Positions 1-8,208 of a DNA stretch of 64,000 nucleotides are shown here, one piece after another. The notes beneath the pieces were generated by a model that worked only from the letters and a program-made list of their open reading frames with translations, did no database searches and was not told where the DNA came from. Both the position numbers and the translations under genes were made by a program. Every line of letters begins with the position of its first letter. The stretch's first letter is position 1. This DNA comes from CAXSBR01 sp964252015 (GTDB taxonomy: Bacteria > Actinomycetota > Actinomycetes > Mycobacteriales > Jatrophihabitantaceae), in contig CAXULW010000019.1 of the NCBI GenBank assembly GCA_964252015.1, positions 1 to 64,000 on the forward strand, written 5' to 3'.

Positions 1-35
1 AGTGAGGCCCCGGCCCGCAACCCCTCAACGAGGGA

Positions 36-58
36 TCACGTCATACCGTCTGACGTGA
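36..58. promoter_or_regulatory. Inverted repeat, possible operator or hairpin
   Basis: TCACGTCA (36-43) and TGACGTGA (51-58) form a perfect 8-bp inverted repeat around a 7-nt spacer. No gene is visible in bases 1-140, so the element could belong to a gene beyond the window edge, as an operator or the foot of a terminator. No T-tract follows it. Confidence 0.3.
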
Positions 59-140
59 CCCGTTCGACTGGCTGGTTCAACCGCCAGCGCGGCTGAGCCC
101 GCTGGAGGTCGAACATGGCGGGCTGGCCGAGAACGCTGGC

Positions 141-1115
141 TTAGCCGAGGAGGCGGCGCTCGACGTCGGGCGGTAAGCCGACGACGTCACGGTCCGGGCG
201 CTGCGCCGGCTTGCCCTCGCGCTGGAGCCAGGCCCAGGTGTCGGCCACCGTGTCCGCGACCGGGCGGCACCGCAGCCCGGTCTGCGCGGCCCGCGACGTG
301 TCGGCTTCGAGGAAGCCGGCGAACTCGCCGGCCTCGGGCGTCCAGCACGGCAGTTGGGTCCAGGGCTGGACGCCGGCTGCGGCCAACGTGGTTTCGTCGA
401 TCCAGATTAGCTCCGCGGCCGATCCGGTGGCGGTGATGCAGGCGTCAAGCAGGTCGCTGGTGGTCGCGTGCCCGGAGCGGCTGATGGCGTCGACGGGGCC
501 GCTGACCTCGTCGGCCAGCGCCGACCACAGCCACTCGGCCAGGTCACGCGCGTCTACGTACTGCAGTGGCCGTTTCGGTCGTCCGGGAGCGACGATCCGC
601 CCGCCCCGGGCGATGCGGTCGAGCCACCACGGCAGCCGGCCGATGTCCTCGTACGGCCCTAGGATTAGCCCGGCCCGAGCCAGCAACGCCGGGGGGAACG
701 CGGCGGTGATCGCAAGTTCGGCGCCGCGCTTGAGCGCTGGGTAATCGCCCGCGGTCGCGCCCGGATCCCCGGCAACGACGGGGGAATCCTCGTTCCGGTG
801 GTGGCCCCACTCATACACCGAAGCACTGGAGACGTAGCCGTAGCGGCCCACCCGGCCGCGCAGCAGGCGCGCGGAGACGTGCGTGACGGCCGGCGCGCCG
901 GACCACGTGTCGACCACCAAGTCCCAGTTGCCGTCGCCGAGCGCCGCGGCGAGTTCGGACTCCGACTCCCGATCCGCGCGCAGGGCGTGCACCGCCATCG
1001 GCAGAGCGCCGGTCCGCCCGCGATGCAGTGCGGTGACGTCCCACCCGCGCTGGAGCGCATTGTCTACGAGCGCTCGTCCGACAAACCGCGTTCCCCCGAG
1101 GACGAGCACCTTCAT
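141..1115 (-). CDS. NAD-dependent epimerase/dehydratase family (SDR) protein
   Basis: The 324-aa product opens with MKVLVLGGTRFVG, a Rossmann-fold nucleotide-binding Gly motif of extended short-chain dehydrogenases, and later has YVSSASVYEWG and YPALKRGAE, which resemble the Ser/Tyr/Lys catalytic region. The family acts on nucleotide sugars or similar substrates in the cytoplasm; the substrate cannot be read from the sequence. I start at the ATG directly before the Rossmann motif; an ORF extends 12 codons upstream but adds nothing family-like. It lies 39 bp beyond the end of the cupin regulator gene on the same strand, so the two may be co-transcribed. Confidence 0.8.
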   Translation of the reverse strand: MKVLVLGGTRFVGRALVDNALQRGWDVTALHRGRTGALPMAVHALRADRESESELAAALGDGNWDLVVDTWSGAPAVTHVSARLLRGRVGRYGYVSSASVYEWGHHRNEDSPVVAGDPGATAGDYPALKRGAELAITAAFPPALLARAGLILGPYEDIGRLPWWLDRIARGGRIVAPGRPKRPLQYVDARDLAEWLWSALADEVSGPVDAISRSGHATTSDLLDACITATGSAAELIWIDETTLAAAGVQPWTQLPCWTPEAGEFAGFLEADTSRAAQTGLRCRPVADTVADTWAWLQREGKPAQRPDRDVVGLPPDVERRLLG

Positions 1116-1154
1116 GCTGGCCACCCTGCCCGCCTCGGCACACGTCGGCAATCT

Positions 1155-1754
1155 CTATTTCTTGGCCGGGCCGCCCCGGGGACGGGCGCGGACGTGCATG
1201 CGTTCACCCTGCGGACCGAACAGGCTCAGCAGCTCGACCGGACGCGGACCGGCGCTGCCGAACCAGTGCGGGGTGTGGGTGTCGAACTCGGCCGCCTCGC
1301 CGGGGCCCAGGGTGAGGTCGAGCTCGCCCAAACGCAGGCGCAGGCGGCCGGCCAGCACGAAGAGCCACTCGTAGCCCTCGTGCGTCTGCAGGTCTCGGGA
1401 CGGCTCACCCGGCGGGACGATGATCTTGTAGGCCTGCACCCCGCCGGGCCGGCGGGTCAGCGGAATCAGGGTGCGGCCGTGCCGCTCGACGGGCTGCAGC
1501 CGCACCCGCGGATCCCCGGTCGGCGGCGCGCCCACCAGCTCGTCCAGCGGCACCTCGTGCAGGCGGGCCAGCGCCAGCAACAGCTCCAGCGTGGGACGCC
1601 GCCCGCCGGACTCCAGTCGCGACAGCGTGCTCACCGAGATCCCGGTGGCAGCCGACACCGCGGCCAGGGTCAGCCCGCGGTCCTCGCGCAAACCCCGCAA
1701 ACGGGGACCGACCGCGTCGATCACGGCGTCGTCCACGATCGTCCTCCTCGTCAT
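1155..1754 (-). CDS. XRE-family regulator with C-terminal cupin domain
   Basis: The 199-aa protein has an N-terminal helix-turn-helix (about residues 15-70, with RLRGLREDRGLTLAAVSAATG and SVSTLSRLESG) and a C-terminal cupin_2 barrel (about 100-185, with HEGYEWLFVLAG and FDTHTPHWF). This two-domain design is common in actinobacterial repressors or activators that sense a small ligand. It is divergent from the FAD oxidoreductase-methyltransferase gene and the 59-bp gap holds repeats well suited to be its operator, so it probably controls that gene and itself. The ATG at 1754 is the only reasonable start. Ligand unknown. Confidence 0.88.
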   Translation of the reverse strand: MTRRTIVDDAVIDAVGPRLRGLREDRGLTLAAVSAATGISVSTLSRLESGGRRPTLELLLALARLHEVPLDELVGAPPTGDPRVRLQPVERHGRTLIPLTRRPGGVQAYKIIVPPGEPSRDLQTHEGYEWLFVLAGRLRLRLGELDLTLGPGEAAEFDTHTPHWFGSAGPRPVELLSLFGPQGERMHVRARPRGGPAKK

Positions 1755-1756
1755 CG

Positions 1757-1787
1757 TTGCTGTTGCAGCAATAATACTTGCTGTTGC
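1757..1787. promoter_or_regulatory. Divergent operator/promoter with spaced TTGCTGTTGC repeats
   Basis: TTGCTGTTGC occurs at 1757-1766 and again at 1778-1787, exactly 21 bp apart (two helical turns). The first copy is also half of a dyad: TTGCTG-N3-CAGCAA (1757-1771), with a tight TTGC-A-GCAA core. TAATAC at 1772-1777 reads as a -10 box towards the oxidoreductase, and its complement gives TATTAT towards the regulator, so a protein bound here would cover both promoters. The cupin-XRE protein encoded next door is the obvious binder. Confidence 0.6.
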
Positions 1788-1813
1788 GTCATGGTCGCGG
1801 AAAGGTGGGGTCC

Positions 1814-3385
1814 ATGACTGATACGCACAACGGAGAGCAGTACGACGTGGTGGTGATCGGTGGCGGCGCGGCCGGTCTGAGCGGGGCGGTGGCGCTGGCC
1901 CGGTCCCGTCGGTCCGTGCTGGTCCTCGACGACGGGAGCCCGCGCAACGCCCCGGCCGGCCACGTCCACAACTTCCTGACCCGCGACGGCGTGGCGCCGG
2001 CCGAGCTCTGTGCGCTTGGCCGAGACGAGGTCACCAGCTACGGGGGCTTCGTCGAGAACGCCCGGGTCAGCCGGGTGTCCCGGGATGGCGACGGGTTCAG
2101 CGTCGACCTGGGTGAACGGGTCGTCACCGCCCGCCGACTGCTCGTGGCGACGGGTCTGCGCGACGAACTGCCTGAGGTCGAGGGCCTGGCGGCGCGGTGG
2201 GGGATCGACGTGCTGCACTGCCCGTACTGCCACGGGTGGGAGGTGCGCGACCGCCTCATCGGCATCCTGTCCACCGGTGCGTCGTCCCTGCACCAGGCGT
2301 TGCTCTTCCGGCAGTTGTCCACCCGCGTGGTGTTCCTTCAGCACACCGGACCGGATCTGGACGAGGAACAGACCGATCAGCTGCGCGCGTTCGGCATCGA
2401 GATAGCGGACGGCGTCGTCGAGGCGGTCGAGTCCGGTGCGGGCGGCCTGACCGGTGTCCGACTCGCAGATGGCCGGCGGGTCGCGCTCGACGCGCTGGTC
2501 GTGGCACCGCGGGCGCTGGCCCGCGCCGAGCTACTGGCGCCACTCGGGTTGACGACGGTCGACGTGGTCATGGGCGACCAGGTCATCGGCACCCGCATCG
2601 ACGCCGACCCGACCGGCCGGACCGCGGCGCCCGGCGTGTGGGTCGCCGGCAACATCGCCGACGTCCAGGCCCAGGTGATCTCCTCGGCTGCGGCGGGGCT
2701 GATGGCCGGCGCCGCGATCAACCGCGATCTGATCGCTGAGGAGACCGCAGACGTCGTGGCGGCCTACCGCTACGAGCGCGTCTACGGCGCCGAGGCGTGG
2801 GAAGGGCGCTATCGCTCCAGCGCACACGCCTGGAGCGGCAACCCCAACCCGGTCCTGGTCACCGAGGCCGCCGACCTGAAACCCGGGCGAGCCCTGGACG
2901 CCGGCGCGGGCGAAGGCGCGGACGCCTGCTGGCTGGCCGCGCACGGATGGCAGGTGACCGCACTCGACATCTCGAGCACGGCTATCGACCGGGCGGCGGC
3001 CGAGGCTGACCGGCTCGGCCTCGACATCGACTGGCGGGTAGCCGACCTGACCACGGAGCAGGCCCTGTCGACGTATGACCTGGTGTCGGCGTTCTACCTC
3101 CACCAGCCGGCCGAGCCCCGGCGCGCGGTGTTCGCCCAACTGGCCGGCGCGGTCGCGCCGGGCGGCACGCTGCTGATCGTCGGCCACGATCCGAGCGATA
3201 TGCACACCCCGATGCGGCGGTCCGGGCTGGCGGAGATGGGATGGTTCGCCCGCGACGTGGTCGACTTCCTCGGCGCGGGCTGGACGATCGACGTCGCTGA
3301 GGCCCGGCCGCGCACCACGACCGGCCCGGACGGGGAACCGGTCCACATTCGGGACGCGGTCGTGCGGGCCCGGAAGACGGGCTGA
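1814..3385 (+). CDS. Fused thioredoxin-reductase-like FAD oxidoreductase and SAM methyltransferase
   Basis: The 523-aa product has two halves. Residues 10-320 resemble thioredoxin reductase: FAD-binding VVVIGGGAAGLSG, the redox pair C136-P-Y-C139, and a C-terminal FAD segment with GVWVAGNIAD. Residues from about 330 to the end form a class I methyltransferase with motif I ALDAGAGEGAD and the acidic motif VTALDIS. Such bifunctional proteins are known in actinobacteria but their substrate is unclear; detoxification of a thiol-reactive or metalloid compound is one possibility (inference). I start at ATG 1814 because AAGGTGGGG lies just upstream; an earlier ATG at 1778 overlaps the operator. It is divergent from the cupin regulator. 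Confidence 0.88.
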   Translation: MTDTHNGEQYDVVVIGGGAAGLSGAVALARSRRSVLVLDDGSPRNAPAGHVHNFLTRDGVAPAELCALGRDEVTSYGGFVENARVSRVSRDGDGFSVDLGERVVTARRLLVATGLRDELPEVEGLAARWGIDVLHCPYCHGWEVRDRLIGILSTGASSLHQALLFRQLSTRVVFLQHTGPDLDEEQTDQLRAFGIEIADGVVEAVESGAGGLTGVRLADGRRVALDALVVAPRALARAELLAPLGLTTVDVVMGDQVIGTRIDADPTGRTAAPGVWVAGNIADVQAQVISSAAAGLMAGAAINRDLIAEETADVVAAYRYERVYGAEAWEGRYRSSAHAWSGNPNPVLVTEAADLKPGRALDAGAGEGADACWLAAHGWQVTALDISSTAIDRAAAEADRLGLDIDWRVADLTTEQALSTYDLVSAFYLHQPAEPRRAVFAQLAGAVAPGGTLLIVGHDPSDMHTPMRRSGLAEMGWFARDVVDFLGAGWTIDVAEARPRTTTGPDGEPVHIRDAVVRARKTG

Positions 3386-3445
3386 GCTTCACACCGAGGG
3401 GTTCGGGTGGACAACGGACTTGGCGAAATTGCATACCCTGTAGAC

Positions 3446-4876
3446 GTGACCGCGACCTTCTCCGACCAACGAGCGCTCGCGCGAAAAGCGATGGACCGCC
3501 GGACCGTCGACCCGCTCGGGCTCGACGCGTGGCGCGACAAGCCGGCCGCGCAGCAGCCCACCTGGCCCGATGACCAAGCGCTGCGCGAGGTTGCCGTCAC
3601 GCTGGCCGCCCGGCCGCCGCTGGTCGTGGCCAGCGAGGTAGACCAGTTGCGGGATCGGTTGGCCGCCGTGGCCCGGGGCGAGGCGTTCCTGCTCCAGGGC
3701 GGCGACTGCGCCGAGACGTTCGAGACCAGCTCGCAGGCCGACATCGCCGGCAAGGTCCGCATCCTGCTGCAGATGGCGGTGGTGCTCACCTACGGCGCGT
3801 CGATGCCGGTGGTCAAGCTCGGCCGGGTCGCCGGTCAGTACGCCAAGCCGCGCTCCAGCGACATCGACGCGTTCGGCTTCCAGTCCTACCGCGGCGACAT
3901 GGTCAACGACCTGGCCCAGGATCCGGAGCTGCGCCGTCCCGACCCGCAGCGCATCCTGCGGGCCTACAACACCGCGGCGAGCACGCTCAACCTGTTGCGG
4001 GCCTACGCAAGCGGCGGGTTGGCCGCCTTGGACCGCGTGCATTCCTGGAACACCGAGTTCGCCCGCAACACCGAGACCGGCATCCGTTACGAGCGGCTGG
4101 CCAGCGAGATCGACCGCGCGGTGCGCTTCATGCGCGCGTGCGGGGTTCACGACAGCGCGTTGGAATCGGTCGAGCTCTACGCCTCCCACGAAGCGCTGAT
4201 CCTCGAGTACGAGCGCGCGCTGACGAGGGTCGAGGGCGGCAAGGCCTACGACCTGTCCGGGCACTTCGTCTGGGTCGGGGAACGCACGCGTCAGCTCGAC
4301 GGCGCCCACCTGGACTTCGTGTCCCGCATCGCCAACCCGATCGGGGTCAAGCTCGGCCCGACCACGACGCCGGAGTTCGCGGCCGAGCTGGTCGAGCGGC
4401 TCGATCCGGCCAACACCCCCGGGCGGCTCACGCTGATCAGCCGGATGAGCGACGCCCGGGTGCGCGACGCGCTGCCGCCCATCATCGAGCGGGTCACCGC
4501 CACCGGCCACCTGGTCGTCTGGCAGTGCGATCCGATGCATGGCAACACCGAGGAGACGGTCACCGGCGTCAAGACCCGCCACCTCGACCGGATCATCGAC
4601 GAGGTGGACGGGTTCTTCGAGGTGCATCACGCGCTGGGCACCCATCCCGGCGGGTTGCACGTCGAGCTCACCGGCGACGACGTCACCGAGTGCATCGGCG
4701 GCACGGCCGAACTCACCGCGGCCGATCTGGGTCGACGGTATGAGACGGCGTGCGATCCGCGGCTGAACATCGAGCAGTCACTCGAGCTGGCGTTCCGGGT
4801 GGCCGAGCGGCTGGTGGCCGAGCGCCGCCGCCGCGAAGCCGTCGCCGCTGACGCCGCTGACGCCGCTGACCAGTGA
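3446..4876 (+). CDS. aroG: Class II 3-deoxy-D-arabino-heptulosonate 7-phosphate synthase
   Basis: First step of the shikimate pathway: phosphoenolpyruvate plus erythrose-4-phosphate. The product matches the class II (plant/mycobacterial) family throughout: KPAAQQPTWPDDQ, GEAFLLQGGDCAETF (metal-binding Cys), MPVVKLGRVAGQYAKPRS, GERTRQLDGAH, WQCDPMHGN and ETACDPRLN. From GTG 3446 it is 476 aa, close to the mycobacterial length. An in-frame GTG at 3407 would add 13 residues, but TACCCT at 3434-3439 sits six bases before GTG 3446, as in a leaderless transcript, so I prefer 3446. It ends with an Ala-Asp-Ala repeat and overlaps the threonine aldolase gene by 4 bp. Confidence 0.95.
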   Translation: MTATFSDQRALARKAMDRRTVDPLGLDAWRDKPAAQQPTWPDDQALREVAVTLAARPPLVVASEVDQLRDRLAAVARGEAFLLQGGDCAETFETSSQADIAGKVRILLQMAVVLTYGASMPVVKLGRVAGQYAKPRSSDIDAFGFQSYRGDMVNDLAQDPELRRPDPQRILRAYNTAASTLNLLRAYASGGLAALDRVHSWNTEFARNTETGIRYERLASEIDRAVRFMRACGVHDSALESVELYASHEALILEYERALTRVEGGKAYDLSGHFVWVGERTRQLDGAHLDFVSRIANPIGVKLGPTTTPEFAAELVERLDPANTPGRLTLISRMSDARVRDALPPIIERVTATGHLVVWQCDPMHGNTEETVTGVKTRHLDRIIDEVDGFFEVHHALGTHPGGLHVELTGDDVTECIGGTAELTAADLGRRYETACDPRLNIEQSLELAFRVAERLVAERRRREAVAADAADAADQ

Positions 4877-5901
4877 CCAATTTTCAGGTGGTACCGCTCG
4901 TTGATCTCCGTAGTGACACGGTGACGAAGCCGACGGCGGCGATGCGGGCGGCCATGGCCGGGGCCGAGGTCGGTGACGACGTGTACGGCGACGATCCCGA
5001 GGCCAACGCGCTCGAGGCCGAGGTGGCCGAGCTGCTCGGCTTCGAGGCCGGCCTGTTCAGCCCGACCGGTTCGCTGGCCAACCAGCTCGGGTTGCGGCTG
5101 CTGGTCCAGCCCGGCGCCGAGGTCGTCTGCGACTCACTGGCCCACATCGCCCGGGCCGAGCTGGGCGCGGCGGCCGTGTTCTCCGGGATTACGTTCCGCA
5201 CCTGGAAGGCCCAGGCCGGCCGCTTGGACGTGGACGCCATCGCCGAGCTGATCAGCCCCGCGGCCGGGCCCTACCAGGTCAGCACAACTGCGATCGCGGT
5301 GGAGAACACCCACAACTTCGGCGGGGGCGCGGTGCAACCCCCCGACCAGCTCAAGGCCGTGGTCGCACTAGGGCAGTCGAACGGGCTCGGCCTGCACCTG
5401 GACGGCGCCCGGCTGTGGAACGCCCACGTCGCCACCGGCACCCCGCTGCGCGAGCTGACCGCCGGGTTCGACACCGTCTCGGTCTGCCTGTCCAAGGGGC
5501 TGGGCGCGCCGGTGGGTTCGGTGCTCGTATCCTCCGCCGCGCGCATCGCTGAAGCCCGGGTCTGGCGCAAGCGTTACGGCGCGGGCATGCGTCAGGTGGG
5601 CGTCCTGGCCGCGGCCGGGCGCTACGCGCTCGCGCACCACCTACAGCGCCTGGCCGAGGACCACACCCGCGCCCGTCGCCTGGCCGAGGGCCTCGGCGGC
5701 GACCCCGCCCGCGTCGACACCAACATCGTCGTGCTCGACGTGGACGACGCCGGCGCGGTCGCGCGTGCGGCCGCCGCGCAGGGCGTCCTCGTCTCGGCCC
5801 TGGGACCGCGGTTCCTGCGCCTGGTCACCCATCTGGACGTGGACGACGACGGGATCGCCCAAGCGCTCGAGGTCCTGCGTCCGCTCGTCCGAGCCGCCTG
5901 A
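4873..5901 (+). CDS. ltaE: Low-specificity L-threonine aldolase
   Basis: PLP enzyme that splits L-threonine (and allo-threonine or related beta-hydroxy amino acids) to glycine and aldehyde. The family signature starts at once: LVDLRSDTVTKPTAAMRAAM, then GDDVYGDDPEA, NTHNFGGG, LHLDGARLWNA and the Schiff-base lysine in VSVCLSKGLGAPVGS. At 342 aa it is of normal size. The GTG start overlaps the DAHP synthase stop as GTGA, so it is probably translationally coupled to that gene. Confidence 0.92.
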   Translation: MTNFQVVPLVDLRSDTVTKPTAAMRAAMAGAEVGDDVYGDDPEANALEAEVAELLGFEAGLFSPTGSLANQLGLRLLVQPGAEVVCDSLAHIARAELGAAAVFSGITFRTWKAQAGRLDVDAIAELISPAAGPYQVSTTAIAVENTHNFGGGAVQPPDQLKAVVALGQSNGLGLHLDGARLWNAHVATGTPLRELTAGFDTVSVCLSKGLGAPVGSVLVSSAARIAEARVWRKRYGAGMRQVGVLAAAGRYALAHHLQRLAEDHTRARRLAEGLGGDPARVDTNIVVLDVDDAGAVARAAAAQGVLVSALGPRFLRLVTHLDVDDDGIAQALEVLRPLVRAA

Positions 5902-5918
5902 CCGGCGCCGACCTGCGC

Positions 5919-8132
5919 TCAGATTATGTAAAGCGTGACCACGGAACCCCGCTTGATCCTCTCGCCCGGCCGGGGGTCCATCCCGACGACGAGGCCGTTG
6001 GCACCGCCGAAGGATCGCTGCACCCGCACTTCCAGGCCGGCGTCCTTCAGCGTGGCCGTGGCCGCCGCGACCGGGTCCAGGTTGGGCAGCGACGGCACGG
6101 TCACCAGGTCGACCCCCTTGGAGATGACCAGCTCGATCTTCGCGAACTTGCGAACCTGGGCCCCGTCGGCCGGGTTCTGGCTGATCACCGAACCCGACGG
6201 CACGGAGTCGCTGAACGCGGTGGTGGTCGTGACCTTGAACTTGAACTTGGCCATGGTCAGCGTCGTCGTCGCCGCGGCCTGGGTGGCACCGACGACCTTG
6301 GGCACCGTCACGATCGGTGGCCCGGTGGAGACGACCACGGTGATCCTGCCGCCGCGGGTCAGGGTCGCGTTGGCCTTCGGGCTGGTGGAAATCACCTTTC
6401 CGTCGGCGACCACGTCGTCGGCTCGCGGGAGGTAGACGATGCGGATGCCCTTGTCCCCCAACGGTGACAATGTCGTCGCGGCGGCCGTGCGGGTGTCGCC
6501 CACCACGTCGGGAACGGCGTAGAAGGTCTTGCCGGTGGAGGCGGTCAGGCGCACCGTCCGGCCGTGGACCAGCCGGTGACCTCCCGGCGGTTGGGTCGCG
6601 ATCACCGCGCCTTTGGGCACCGTCTCGCTGGGCTGGCCCGGCCCGTTGGCGACGCGAAACCCGGCGGCCTCGAGCGTCTTCGTCGCCTTGGCCACGGTGT
6701 ACTGGCGCACGTCGGGGATGCTGGCCCACCGTCCGGCCACGAACCACCACGTGCCGACGGTGATCGCGGCGGCGACCAGCAGGAGCACGAGGGCGCCGAC
6801 CAGCGTGCGCAGCCAGCGCCTTTTACGTCGCCGGGCCGGCGGCAGCGCCGAGCTCGAGCCGCCGGCTCCCGGCGGGCCAGTCCGAGGACCAGACGCCGGC
6901 GCGCCGCCCTGGGGGTTTGCATGAGCCGGGTTGGGCTGAGCCGTGCCGGCGGGGTTGGCGACCATGGTGTGCTGCAGGCCGACCGGACCACCCGGACCGC
7001 CGCCCGGGCCGGTCAGCCCGCCCGGGCCACCCGGACCGCCGCCCGGGCCGGTCAGCCCACCCGGACCACCCGGGCCGCCTGGACCACCCGGACCGCCCGG
7101 ACCGCCCGGACCACGCTGGTCGGCACCCGTCCGGCTGGCTCGGCTGGCGCCGGGCTCGGGTTGGGTCCGGCCGGCGCCGGCGACGTCCTCAGTCCGCGCC
7201 GCCGCCGGCCCCGGTCGCGGCGGGGCCACCTCGGGGCCGACGCGCGGGATGCGCAGACGCCGCGGCACCGGCATCACCGGCAGCCGCAGCTCGCGGCGGA
7301 CGTCGTGCAGCTCGGCCAGGAACGCGGCCGCGTTGGCTGGTCGCCGGGCCGGGTCACGGGCGGTCACCCGGGCGATCAGCCGGTCCAGGACGGGGGACAC
7401 CCCGCGTTGGAACGACGACGGCGGGGCAATGTCCTCGTGCACGTGGAGGTAGGCCACGGACATCGCGTCCGGCCCGGAGTGCGGCTGCTGCCCCGTGAGC
7501 AGCTCGAACAGCACCACCCCGGCCGAGTACACGTCCGAGCGGGCGTCGGCGTTGCCGCGGCGGAACTGTTCGGGCGAGCTGTAGGCCACCGTGCCCATCA
7601 TCAGCCCGGTGCGGGTGGACGCGGCGTTCGTCTCCACCGCCCGGGCCAGCCCGAAGTCGGCCACCTTCACCAGGCCGTCGTCGGACAGCAGGATGTTCTC
7701 GGGTTTGACGTCGCGGTGCACCAGCCCGGCGCGGTGGGCGGCCGCTAGCGCGGCCAGCACCGGCTCCATGAGCGACACCGCTTCGCCCGGGGAGAGGGCA
7801 CCACGTTCGCGGATGAGGTCGCGCAGCGTACGGCCGCGGACCAGTTCCATGACCAGGAAGACGCTGCCGGCGTCGGCGCCCTGGTCGTAGACGGCCACCG
7901 CGTTGACGTGGGACAGCTTGGCCGCGCTGCGTGCCTCGCGGGCGAACCGGGCCAGGAACACCGGATCGCGGGACAACGAGGGCGTCATGACCTTGACCGC
8001 AACCTCGCGGTCGAGTCGCTCGTCCACCGCGGCGTAGACGGTGGACATGCCGCCCACCGCGATCTGCGCCCGCATCCGGTAGCGGTTCTCCAGGACGCGG
8101 CCCAGGAGTGGGTCTGTCCCGGCCGGGTGCAC
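5919..8132 (-). CDS. pknL: Membrane Ser/Thr protein kinase with four PASTA domains (PknL-position)
   Basis: The 737-aa protein has an N-terminal kinase domain (about 15-275) with glycine loop IAVGGMSTVY, Lys47 in VAVKVM, HRDVKPEN (139-146) and DFG (159-161). A Gly/Pro-rich collagen-like linker (about 335-390) leads to one membrane segment (LVGALVLLLVAAAITVGTWW) and four extracytoplasmic PASTA repeats that in this family bind muropeptides or lipid II. Its place beside aroG and an Rv2175c-like gene matches mycobacterial pknL, although mycobacterial PknL lacks PASTA repeats, so it may do the work of PknB as well. TAGAAT eight bases before the GTG start suggests a leaderless mRNA. Targets in wall synthesis are likely (inference). 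Confidence 0.93.
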   Translation of the reverse strand: MHPAGTDPLLGRVLENRYRMRAQIAVGGMSTVYAAVDERLDREVAVKVMTPSLSRDPVFLARFAREARSAAKLSHVNAVAVYDQGADAGSVFLVMELVRGRTLRDLIRERGALSPGEAVSLMEPVLAALAAAHRAGLVHRDVKPENILLSDDGLVKVADFGLARAVETNAASTRTGLMMGTVAYSSPEQFRRGNADARSDVYSAGVVLFELLTGQQPHSGPDAMSVAYLHVHEDIAPPSSFQRGVSPVLDRLIARVTARDPARRPANAAAFLAELHDVRRELRLPVMPVPRRLRIPRVGPEVAPPRPGPAAARTEDVAGAGRTQPEPGASRASRTGADQRGPGGPGGPGGPGGPGGPGGLTGPGGGPGGPGGLTGPGGGPGGPVGLQHTMVANPAGTAQPNPAHANPQGGAPASGPRTGPPGAGGSSSALPPARRRKRRWLRTLVGALVLLLVAAAITVGTWWFVAGRWASIPDVRQYTVAKATKTLEAAGFRVANGPGQPSETVPKGAVIATQPPGGHRLVHGRTVRLTASTGKTFYAVPDVVGDTRTAAATTLSPLGDKGIRIVYLPRADDVVADGKVISTSPKANATLTRGGRITVVVSTGPPIVTVPKVVGATQAAATTTLTMAKFKFKVTTTTAFSDSVPSGSVISQNPADGAQVRKFAKIELVISKGVDLVTVPSLPNLDPVAAATATLKDAGLEVRVQRSFGGANGLVVGMDPRPGERIKRGSVVTLYII
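6987..7112 (-). repeat. Collagen-like Gly-Pro-rich coding repeat in the kinase gene
   Basis: This stretch encodes GGPGGPGG and GGLTGPGGGPGG units in tandem, including two near-identical blocks of about 45 bases that differ at single positions. It is in frame and lies in the linker between kinase domain and membrane segment. Such repeats change length easily by slippage or recombination. Confidence 0.7.
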
Positions 8133-8208
8133 GACGGCTGATTCTACGGCCGGGGCGGGGTCCAGACCTGGTCACGACACCCGGGGCGGTCTGCGTAGGC
8201 TGGCCCGG

